This document shows, piece by piece, positions 22,492-29,126 of a stretch of DNA of 29,126 nt. How positions within the stretch are numbered: position 1 is the first letter of the stretch; each line of letters starts with the position of its first letter. Both the position numbers and the translations under genes were made by a program. This DNA is from Lachnospiraceae bacterium UBA1251 (lineage in GTDB: Bacteria > Bacillota > Clostridia > Lachnospirales > Lachnospiraceae), in NCBI GenBank assembly GCA_002308255.1, contig DBVZ01000100.1:1-29126 (forward strand), in the 5' to 3' direction. The notes beneath the pieces are model-generated. The model had not been told where the DNA came from. It saw only the letters and a program-made list of their open reading frames with translations, and made no database searches.

Positions 22492-24255
22492 TCATTCCTC
22501 AGGAAGAGCGAACCATTCCCCATCCGTCAGGATCGTGATCTCCGTGTCATCCTCAACAAGCATCATGCCGATCACGTCGGCATATTTTGCCTTATAGATC
22601 TTACTGTTTTCATCAACGATGTAAAGATAGGTATCTCCGTCCTCGACGATCGCCTCACGTCGGACGATCCTGATCTGTCTCTCCTCATAGCCGGATATGT
22701 CGCGTTCGGCAGCAGCCGCAGGCGTCTCCTCCGCGGTCGCCTCTTCCGCCGTGATCCTGCCGGAGAGCAGGGCTTCATACTTGGAAATGCATTCTTTCTG
22801 GGTCGCCGCGGTCGCGACGATATTGTACTGCTCCACGTTGACGCAGGCGTACATCTTTACCAGTCCGCTGTTGTCTTTCAGAACCATGATGTACGCTGGC
22901 TTCTCATCGATCCGGATGAGGGACGGGAACGACGCCCTGTACCGCTTCTCCTGCACTTCGCCTTCCGCGGCGGCCATGGCCGAAAACTCGTCCGCGCCAG
23001 CGCAGGTGATATAGATCGTCTCTTCCGTTCTTTCGTTGGAAAGGATAAACCCGAGATTGGAACTGTCATTATTAAGGGAAGTCACGCCGGTGTAGATCCA
23101 GATATCGCCTTCCTTGGCCACATATCCGAAATCGGAGACCGTCCCGTCATCCCCATTTGCGTATTCCGTCACTTTCCGGCAGCCGGTCTGTCCGAAAATG
23201 GAATTGATAAATCCGTTTTTAAGCTGCGCGTAGTCATTGAACTGTGCACAGATGAGGTCGCCCGGAAATACGACGTCGACCCACTGCGGAATATCGCCGG
23301 TCTTCCGGTATTCCATATTTCCGCTCACCGGATCCGCTATGATCGCGCCGATCACCTGCGTGCCTCCGAACAGACCGATCGTATGGTCATAGACCGACGC
23401 GACGTAATAAGGATTGCCCTCTTCGTCGATCTCGAAGTGGACGTTGTCAAACATTTTTGTCGGGAAATGAAAACGGATCTTCCGCTCCAGGTTCTCCCAG
23501 AAGTAAGCGGACGGCACATATTTCATCCCGCTCGGCAATGCCTGATAATCCGCTCTCATCTTCACGGGATCGACGATGACGTAGCCCGGCACGCCCGCGG
23601 AGCGGTTCCGGTACCACTTGAAGAATCCGGCGTATTTAAGAGGAGCGACTTTTGCCGGCTTTCCTTTGGAATCGATCTGAGTATAGCTGCTCACGTTATA
23701 CTGGCTGACGACCTGAGAGAGCGTTCCGATCTCGCGGTCGCCGAGCATCGCGGCGGAATTCGTATCCATCAGCGCGATCGAATCCGTTCCCTGCACGGAG
23801 GGGATATCGTCGACTGTTCCTTCCTTCACCGTAAGGATCTCGCTGTACGTCCTCGCGTGAAGCGGTCTCGAGCTCAGGATCGCGGAAAGGATGATCGGCG
23901 CGACGAAAATTCCGCCGGTCACGTACAGCGGTATCCTCGATTTTTTGTCCGCCGGGAGCCGGGAAGCGTTCTCGGCAGCGTGGCGGGCATAAAACAGGAA
24001 GGAAAACAGTCCGGAAATGATCAGCAGATAACTCCAGAATCCCCGGTTCTTGAGATTTACCGCCGGCAGCCACTTGTAAAAAAGGACCGCGGCAACCAGG
24101 ACCGTGATCAGGATGATCACGAAATTGCTTTTTTTGTGAGACATTCTCGAGAAAACTTTTTTGCCGGGCATCTCGGAACGGGCCGACCATGTCTTTCCGC
24201 CCTGTCCCCCCGGCATGCCGCCGAAGCGGAATTGTCCGAATTCGATCTTTGCCAT
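22492..24255 (-). CDS. Large membrane-anchored protein of unknown function
   Basis: A 587-residue protein. After a charged, glycine-rich N-terminus come three hydrophobic segments (near 45-63, 73-90, 109-127), then about 450 residues without further helices, probably outside the cell. That part is rich in conserved-looking aromatic and glycine turns (GYVIVDPVKM, KYVPSAYFWENL, PYYVASVYDHTIGLFGG, WIYTGVTS, GFILSNERTEE). A Glu/Ala-rich linker (~490-515) precedes a small C-terminal domain. I recognise the type from Clostridia genomes but know no function. The ATG at 24255 has GAGG upstream and lies 16 bases after the S41 protease gene, so it probably belongs to the same operon and may work at the envelope with FtsEX or the protease. 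Confidence 0.8.
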   Translation of the reverse strand: MAKIEFGQFRFGGMPGGQGGKTWSARSEMPGKKVFSRMSHKKSNFVIILITVLVAAVLFYKWLPAVNLKNRGFWSYLLIISGLFSFLFYARHAAENASRLPADKKSRIPLYVTGGIFVAPIILSAILSSRPLHARTYSEILTVKEGTVDDIPSVQGTDSIALMDTNSAAMLGDREIGTLSQVVSQYNVSSYTQIDSKGKPAKVAPLKYAGFFKWYRNRSAGVPGYVIVDPVKMRADYQALPSGMKYVPSAYFWENLERKIRFHFPTKMFDNVHFEIDEEGNPYYVASVYDHTIGLFGGTQVIGAIIADPVSGNMEYRKTGDIPQWVDVVFPGDLICAQFNDYAQLKNGFINSIFGQTGCRKVTEYANGDDGTVSDFGYVAKEGDIWIYTGVTSLNNDSSNLGFILSNERTEETIYITCAGADEFSAMAAAEGEVQEKRYRASFPSLIRIDEKPAYIMVLKDNSGLVKMYACVNVEQYNIVATAATQKECISKYEALLSGRITAEEATAEETPAAAAERDISGYEERQIRIVRREAIVEDGDTYLYIVDENSKIYKAKYADVIGMMLVEDDTEITILTDGEWFALPEE

Positions 24256-24271
24256 CGCGCTGTTCCTCTCT

Positions 24272-25444
24272 TTACTGCTTTTTCAGCGCCGCCACGGCGG
24301 CCTGATACTGTGTATCCTTCTCTCCCGCGTCCATGATCTCTTCTTCTCCCATGTCCGCTTCCAGGTCGGGGACGATTCCCGTCCCGTTGATATTGATGCC
24401 GTCAGGCGTATAATAAAACGCTGTCGTGATCTTCACGGCCGACTTATCAAAGAGCGGCATATAAGACTGCACGATCCCTTTCCCGAATGTCGTCTTCCCG
24501 ACGATGATCCCGGCTTTCCGGTCTTTCACCGCACCCGCAAAGATCTCCGAGGCACTTGCCGAATTCTCATTGACGAGGACGGCAAGCGGCACGGCAAGGG
24601 GTTCTTCACATTCGGAATTGTATTCTTTCCGGTTTCCTGCCTTGTCGACCGTATAGACGAGCAGCCCTTCGGGAACGAACATACCGAGCATCTTCGTCGT
24701 CGCGGAAACGAGCCCGCCGGGGTTATTCCGCAGATCGATCACCAGTCTCTCCATCCCCTGCTCTTTCAGGGTTGTCAGCGCCTCTTCAAAGTGATCCGCC
24801 GTCGTTTCGCGGAAATTGCTGATACAGATATAGCCGGTGCCGTCCTCCTGCAGCACGTACGCCACCGTTTTCAGATCGACTTCTTCCGGTTTCAGCGTCA
24901 CCGTAACGGGTTCCGCCGTCCCTTCTCTTTCCACGGTGATCGTCACCGATTTTAACTTTCCGCTTCGCAGATCCGAGGCGATCAGGGAAATATCTATGTC
25001 CGGTCCCTCGGCATCGTTGATCCTCACGACCCTGTCTCCCGCGAGAAGCCCAGCCTTCTCTCCCGGAGAATCCTTGTACACTTCGATGATCGTGACTTCA
25101 TTTGTCTCCGCGTCCGTCATGAAGGTCACTCCGATACCGGTGTACACCCCGCGGTTCGTCTTCTGCATTTCCTCATATTCTTCTTTCGAGTAATAAGCCG
25201 CGTATCTGTCCCCGGTGGCGGCAACCATTCCGCGGTATTTTCCTTCCGTGATATCTTTTGAAGAGACCTCTTCGAGATAATTGTCCCTGATCAGCCTGCG
25301 GATCGCGGCTTCCTTTCCGGTGAAGAAGTACAGAACGGCCCAGAGGGCTGCCGCAAGAACCGCACAGCACAAAAAACCGCCAAGAAACGCCCGAAGGCTT
25401 CCCAGCGGTCTTCTTTTGTCATACAAATCGTCCCTGTTAAACAT
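24272..25444 (-). CDS. S41 family carboxy-terminal processing protease (CtpB-like)
   Basis: A 390-residue secreted or membrane-tethered serine protease. One N-terminal membrane anchor (~20-42), a PDZ domain (~98-185, with GIGVTF and SPGEKAGLLAGDRV), and an S41 core with DLRNNPGG, NENSASASEIFAG and GKTTFGKGIVQ. Ser297, Lys322 and Gln326 have the same spacing as the catalytic Ser-Lys-Gln triad of Bacillus CtpB. These proteases act outside the membrane and cut exposed C-termini, often of signalling or wall enzymes. The ATG at 25444 overlaps the FtsX stop codon by eight bases (ATGTTTAA) with AGGAAG before it, so it is coupled to FtsX. Confidence 0.95.
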   Translation of the reverse strand: MFNRDDLYDKRRPLGSLRAFLGGFLCCAVLAAALWAVLYFFTGKEAAIRRLIRDNYLEEVSSKDITEGKYRGMVAATGDRYAAYYSKEEYEEMQKTNRGVYTGIGVTFMTDAETNEVTIIEVYKDSPGEKAGLLAGDRVVRINDAEGPDIDISLIASDLRSGKLKSVTITVEREGTAEPVTVTLKPEEVDLKTVAYVLQEDGTGYICISNFRETTADHFEEALTTLKEQGMERLVIDLRNNPGGLVSATTKMLGMFVPEGLLVYTVDKAGNRKEYNSECEEPLAVPLAVLVNENSASASEIFAGAVKDRKAGIIVGKTTFGKGIVQSYMPLFDKSAVKITTAFYYTPDGININGTGIVPDLEADMGEEEIMDAGEKDTQYQAAVAALKKQ

Positions 25445-26348
25445 CAAGATGCTTCCTGACCGTGATGATCGATCCCGTAAGTCCGATCCCGATACCGAGG
25501 ATCAGTCCCACCGGCATCACATACCGGAACACCTGCATCATCGGCGGCAGCGCGTCAGCCATGGAGCGGAGCACACCGAATCTTCCGAGAAGCTTGCTCA
25601 TGATCCAGTCATAGGAAAAATACAAAATGACCAACGGGATCGCGGCCCCGACCGCTCCGAGAAGGATACCCTCCACGATGAACGGCGCGCGCACGAATGA
25701 ATCCGTCGCTCCGATCAGCTTCATGATCCCGATCTCTTCCCTGCGGACCGAGATGCCCACACTGACCGTATTGGAGATCAGAAAAACGGAGATGATAAGC
25801 AACACCAGGATGATGGCTGCCGACACATAAGTCAGCAGGTTGTTGAAGCTCACAAGTGTCTTCACCGCCTGATCCGACTGGTTGACCTCCCGGACCCCGT
25901 CAAGGGAACGGATAAACTCCGCCACAGCGTTCTGCTCCTCGATCGAGCGGACCTTGACCGTATAGCTCGCGGACTGGGCAAGCGGATTGTCATCCGCAAA
26001 GCCTTCGGCATATTCCGGATTATCCTTGAAATAATCCTTCTGGAAATTTTCCCACGCCTCTTCGGGGGAAGTGTATTTCAGTTCCGTGACCTCTTCTCTC
26101 CTGCTGATCTCCTCGCCGATCTCCTTAATGCGCTCCTCACTGATGCCTTCATCGAAAAGGACCGTGATACCGACCTCTTCCTCAATACTTGTGACAAGAG
26201 AGCGGACATTGAAGATCACCGCGAAGAAAGCGCCGAAAAGGAAAATACAGGCGACCATCGTCGCAATACTTGCCAGCGAGAACATGGAATTTCTGAAAAT
26301 ATTTTTTATGCCCTGCCGGATGCAATAAAAGAATCCACTAATACTCAA
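25437..26348 (-). CDS. ftsX: Cell division protein FtsX
   Basis: A ~300-residue membrane protein with the FtsX layout: one helix near the N-terminus (~20-42), a ~100-residue extracytoplasmic loop (~43-160) and three C-terminal helices (near 170-195, 220-245, 270-290); ISVRREEIGIMKLIGAT is the family's cytoplasmic coupling segment. FtsX transmits FtsE ATPase activity to peptidoglycan hydrolases. Start is uncertain: TTG at 26348 gives [13 protein letters not shown], resembling homologues, with AGGTGA at five bases; GTG at 26357 is the alternative. Either way the start overlaps the end of ftsE (11 or 20 bases). Confidence 0.93.
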   Translation of the reverse strand: MSISGFFYCIRQGIKNIFRNSMFSLASIATMVACIFLFGAFFAVIFNVRSLVTSIEEEVGITVLFDEGISEERIKEIGEEISRREEVTELKYTSPEEAWENFQKDYFKDNPEYAEGFADDNPLAQSASYTVKVRSIEEQNAVAEFIRSLDGVREVNQSDQAVKTLVSFNNLLTYVSAAIILVLLIISVFLISNTVSVGISVRREEIGIMKLIGATDSFVRAPFIVEGILLGAVGAAIPLVILYFSYDWIMSKLLGRFGVLRSMADALPPMMQVFRYVMPVGLILGIGIGLTGSIITVRKHLDV

Positions 26349-27021
26349 GATATTCACCTACCTCTGCGTCATGAGCGACCATTCCGCGGTTCATGGTTAC
26401 GACCCGCTTTTTAAACTGATTGACGAGCTCCCGGTTGTGCGTGACGACGAGGACCGTCGTTCCGCGCGCATTGATCTCATCAAGCAGCTTAATGACTTCG
26501 TAGGAATTGGTCGGGTCCAGATTTCCGGTGGGTTCGTCCGCAAGGAGGATCGCCGGCCGGTTGACGATGGCCCTGGCGATCGCGACCCGCTGCTGTTCAC
26601 CGCCGGACAGCTGGGAGGGCAGGGATTTATATTTTTCCGCAAGTCCCACCTGCCGCAGCACTTCCGGTACTCTCCTGCGGATCATCCGCACGGGGGTGCC
26701 TACGGCGCGCTGCGCAAAAGCAACATTTTCATAAACATTTCTGTCTTCAAGCAGCCGGAAATCCTGGAAAACGACACCGATTCCCCTTCTGTATTTCGGA
26801 ATCGCCTTGTGCTTCATCGTGTTCAGCACACTGCCGTTGACCGTTATCGTGCCGCTTGTCGGCTCCAGCTCCTTCAGGAGCATGCGGATCAGTGTAGACT
26901 TTCCGGAACCCGAGTCGCCCACGATAAAGACGAACTCGCCCTTATCGACATGCATCGTAATCTCGTTGACAGCAGGCTGCCCCTTTGTATACGATTTTGT
27001 CACACAATCCAGATCGATCAT
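26338..27021 (-). CDS. ftsE: Cell division ATP-binding protein FtsE
   Basis: A 227-residue ABC ATPase with all motifs: Walker [10 protein letters not shown] (~35-43), Q-loop VFQDFRLL, signature LSGGEQQRV, Walker [13 protein letters not shown] and H-loop VVTHN. Length, the DFRLL sequence after the Q-loop and the adjacent ftsX identify it as FtsE. It works at the inner face of the membrane in the FtsEX complex that controls wall hydrolysis during division or elongation. The ATG at 27021 follows GGAG; it lies 12 bases after the CdaR-like regulator, so the regulator and ftsEX are one transcript. Confidence 0.96.
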   Translation of the reverse strand: MIDLDCVTKSYTKGQPAVNEITMHVDKGEFVFIVGDSGSGKSTLIRMLLKELEPTSGTITVNGSVLNTMKHKAIPKYRRGIGVVFQDFRLLEDRNVYENVAFAQRAVGTPVRMIRRRVPEVLRQVGLAEKYKSLPSQLSGGEQQRVAIARAIVNRPAILLADEPTGNLDPTNSYEVIKLLDEINARGTTVLVVTHNRELVNQFKKRVVTMNRGMVAHDAEVGEYLEY

Positions 27022-27033
27022 AAGTTATCTCCG

Positions 27034-28122
27034 TTAATAATCCAAAGTCTCCATATACTTCATGTACCGGACGACCATCAATGCGATCTTGAAGGTGATG
27101 GCGTCTTCAAACACTCGCAGATCCAGTCCGGTGCTTTTCTGCAGCTTATCGAGGCGGTACACCAGCGTATTGCGGTGGATATACAGCTGCCTTGACGTCT
27201 CCGACACGTTCAGGTTGTTCTCGAAGAACTTCCCGATGGTCTGAATCGTCGCCTCATCAAATTCATCAAGGCTCTTATTGGCGAAGATCTCGCGGATAAA
27301 CATCTTGCACAGCGGTATGGGCAGCTGATAGATCAGGCGGCCGATGCCAAGCTGGCTGTACGCGATCACATCGTTCCCTTCAAAAAAGATCTTTCCGACG
27401 TCCAGCGCCATTCTCGCTTCCTTGTAGGAGCGGGACACTTCCTTGATCTCCGAGACGATATTGCCGTACGCGATGCGTACCTGGTCTTTCGAATCCGATC
27501 TCACCGCAGCAATGATCGCACGGGCCGTCTTTGTAAGATCCTCCGGCTTCTCTCCCGGCGCGAGCTCTTTGACGATGATCGTGCTCTTCTCATCCACCGC
27601 CGTGATGAAATCGGTCTTCGAGGCCGAGAAATAATTCTTCACTTCTTCCAGCGAGGAGAAATCTCCTTTGCCGTCCGTTTCAAGGATATAGACGACGCGC
27701 CTGACATCTGTCGAAATATGAAGCTTTTTTGCGCGGCTGTAAATATCGACCAGCAGCAGATTGTCAAGAAGAAGGTTCTTGATGAAATTGTCCTTGTCAA
27801 AATGTTCCTTGTACGCGATCAGCAGATTCTTGACCTGGAAAGCCGCCATCTTTCCGACCATGGTCACATCCTCGTCCTCGCTCTCGACGACAAGAACGTA
27901 TTCCAGCTGATAATCATCATACACTTTAAAATAATGGCAGCCGGCGATCTCCTGGGAGTCCGCCTTTGATTCCACAAAGTTCAGGATATCCGCTTTTTTG
28001 ACCGGCATGTCTTCTTTGGTCGACGCGATTACCTTACCATCTAATTCCGTAATACAAAGGTCGGCTTTCGTAATGCTCCTTATCCCGTTTACCGTATCCT
28101 GCAGGATGAGATTCGATATCAT
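27034..28122 (-). CDS. CdaR/PucR-type transcriptional regulator
   Basis: A 362-residue regulator. The N-terminal ~130 residues resemble a sugar-diacid-recognition domain (ISNLILQDTVNGIRSITKAD, then DGKVIASTKED), the middle resembles the GGDEF-like domain of the family (residues ~140-270), and the C-terminus is a PucR-type helix-turn-helix with FFENNLNVSETSRQLYIHRN and TLVYRLDKLQKSTG. Family members are activators of sugar-acid or purine genes. Here it is the first gene of the ftsEX operon instead, so its effector and targets are unclear. GAAGGAG precedes the ATG at 28122. A TATAAT box and a long inverted repeat lie just upstream. Confidence 0.9.
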   Translation of the reverse strand: MISNLILQDTVNGIRSITKADLCITELDGKVIASTKEDMPVKKADILNFVESKADSQEIAGCHYFKVYDDYQLEYVLVVESEDEDVTMVGKMAAFQVKNLLIAYKEHFDKDNFIKNLLLDNLLLVDIYSRAKKLHISTDVRRVVYILETDGKGDFSSLEEVKNYFSASKTDFITAVDEKSTIIVKELAPGEKPEDLTKTARAIIAAVRSDSKDQVRIAYGNIVSEIKEVSRSYKEARMALDVGKIFFEGNDVIAYSQLGIGRLIYQLPIPLCKMFIREIFANKSLDEFDEATIQTIGKFFENNLNVSETSRQLYIHRNTLVYRLDKLQKSTGLDLRVFEDAITFKIALMVVRYMKYMETLDY

Positions 28123-28145
28123 GTCCAGTCTCCTTCACTGTGTCT

Positions 28146-28197
28146 GCAATTTGTATAAAACATACAGTTCCGTATCCCGTATTATACAACAAATTGC
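28146..28197 (-). promoter_or_regulatory. Promoter region with long inverted repeat before the CdaR-ftsEX operon
   Basis: A perfect TATAAT on the minus strand (28181-28186) marks the likely -10 box; no good -35 box is seen at the usual spacing. Arms GCAATTTGT (28146-28154) and ACAAATTGC (28189-28197) are perfectly complementary and extend inward imperfectly. The dyad spans the start-site region, so it may be an operator for the regulator encoded next to it or a leader hairpin. Confidence 0.5.
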
Positions 28198-28255
28198 CAA
28201 TAAAAGAAATCAGCCGTTGTCAATCTTAACATTTACTTAATATTTTTGCAACACT

Positions 28256-29126
28256 TCAAACCTCAAACATCAGATCGGCATAGGTCGGGACCGGCCACAC
28301 GCCGCGGTCCACGATCCGTTCCGCACAGTCAACCGGCTTTCGCAGCGCTTCCATGGCCGGCACGATCCGATCACGGCAGTAAAGCGCTTTTTCGCGCTCT
28401 CCCGACACGGAATTTTCTTCCTCCAGCAGCTCTTCAAGCGCATCCAGCGCTGCCGACGCCTCCTTCAGATAACCGTTCAGCTCCGCGAGCAGAAGCGCCG
28501 GCGTGCTTTCCGTCTCTTCCGGAAGGACGCCCCGGATCGCCAGCGCGGTCTCCGCAAGTTCCTTCGCGTAGCGGATCATCGCGGGAATGAACTGTCCCGA
28601 TGCCATATGGACCATGGTCCTCGCTTCGATCAGAATATCCTTGGAATAGCTCTCATAGTCGATCTCGGTTCTGGCCGCGAGCTCCGTCTTTGTGAAGATA
28701 TGGTATTTTTCAAACAGCGCAGCCGCTTTTTCCGTCTCCAGCGCCGGGATCGCGTCCACCATGGAACGGATATCGGGCAGCCCTCTCCTGGCCGCTTCCT
28801 CTCTCCAGGCTTCCGAATAGCCGTTGCCGTTGAAGATGATCCGCTTGTGCTGCGTCACATACTCCCGGATGATGCCGTGGAGCGCGGTTTCGCGGTCGTC
28901 TGCATTTTCAAGGCGTTCGGAAGCTTCGGAAAATGCTTCCGCCAGGATCGTGTTAAGAACGGTATTGGCATCGGCGACCGAATCGCGGGAGCCGACCATG
29001 CGGAACTCGAACTTATTTCCGGTAAATGCGAACGGGGAGGTACGGTTCCTGTCCGTCGCGTCTTTATTGAGATCCTCCAGCGTCGTAACGCCCGTCTTCA
29101 GGATGCCGCCTTCTTTGGAGTGTCTC
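28256..29126 (-). CDS. glnN: Type III glutamine synthetase, C-terminal part
   Basis: The last ~290 codons of a gene that enters from the right edge. The frame reads through DRNRTSPFAFTGNKFEFRM and VGSRDSVADANTVLNTILAE, a conserved active-site and C-terminal signature of the large (~700-residue) GSIII enzymes that make glutamine from glutamate, ammonia and ATP. The helical tail (AAALDALEELLEEE, VDRGVWPVPTYADLMFEV) ends at a TGA at 28256. The next gene starts 133 bases downstream, and no terminator hairpin is apparent in between. Confidence 0.93.
   Translation of the reverse strand, partial: RHSKEGGILKTGVTTLEDLNKDATDRNRTSPFAFTGNKFEFRMVGSRDSVADANTVLNTILAEAFSEASERLENADDRETALHGIIREYVTQHKRIIFNGNGYSEAWREEAARRGLPDIRSMVDAIPALETEKAAALFEKYHIFTKTELAARTEIDYESYSKDILIEARTMVHMASGQFIPAMIRYAKELAETALAIRGVLPEETESTPALLLAELNGYLKEASAALDALEELLEEENSVSGEREKALYCRDRIVPAMEALRKPVDCAERIVDRGVWPVPTYADLMFEV

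Noticed and set aside
22348..24336. Long plus-strand reading frame (662 codons) opposite the 587-residue protein gene
   Set aside because: It is arginine- and histidine-rich without recognisable domains and mirrors a gene with a good ribosome binding site and operon context. The same applies to long plus-strand frames at 4695-6323 and 6570-8147 opposite the exporter.

Overview
The window looks like chromosome from a Gram-positive anaerobe of the class Clostridia, most likely Lachnospiraceae-like. The reasons are strong AGGAGG-type ribosome binding sites, a type III glutamine synthetase, an FtsE-FtsX-S41 peptidase cluster, a VaFE/thioester surface adhesin, a DUF4080-type radical SAM protein and moderately GC-rich genes. 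The assignment is an inference from gene content; no rRNA or tRNA gene is visible. All genes but one (an aminotransferase at 20404-21567) are on the minus strand, so transcription runs from high to low coordinates.

Region by region, left to right. 1-1295: the start of an M3 oligoendopeptidase, then a YitT-type membrane protein with a strong terminator-like hairpin between its promoter and its start codon. 1300-4616: an AT-richer accessory stretch with a stand-alone nuclease-like protein, a GIY-YIG protein and a zinc alcohol-type dehydrogenase, flanked by two non-coding arrays. 4617-8443: a two-gene heterodimeric ABC exporter whose promoter sits almost on top of its start codon. 8444-10848: a two-gene operon of a four-carbon acid sugar kinase and a beta-hydroxyacid dehydrogenase. 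10887-12320: a YgjP-type metalloprotease and a phosphoribosyltransferase-like protein. 12303-16648: a 1,267-residue cell-wall adhesin (thioester domain, two SpaA-like domains, five VaFE repeats, wall anchor) with a structured leader and terminator, preceded by a small helix-turn-helix gene. 16658-20253: a tightly overlapped operon of a helix-turn-helix regulator, a DUF6773-like membrane protein, a radical SAM protein and an M20 peptidase. 20312-21567: the aminotransferase. 21591-28197: a six-gene operon of a CdaR/PucR-type regulator, FtsE, FtsX, a CtpB-like protease, an unknown membrane protein and a homocysteine methyltransferase. 28256 to the end: the C-terminal part of type III glutamine synthetase.

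The most unusual structure is a pair of non-coding arrays at about 1426-1787 and 4123-4555. Each is built from copies of a bipartite motif: GGTGAGTT, then a TTGTCC-like box usually starting 27 bases after the TGAGT. Most copies are spaced about 52-53 or 63-64 bases apart, close to five or six turns of B-DNA. The copies point inward from both sides toward a central inversion of 28-29 bases. I do not recognise this as a known element; it could be a set of phased protein-binding sites, a mobile element remnant or a tandem structured RNA.

Other clear signals are a repeated 19-base operator over the promoter at 20212-20240, a CCGCGG-A-CCGCGG dyad filling the spacer of the promoter at 16620-16648, and a UUCG-loop intrinsic terminator just before the adhesin start codon. 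Base composition, helix phasing and promoter calls were judged by eye.
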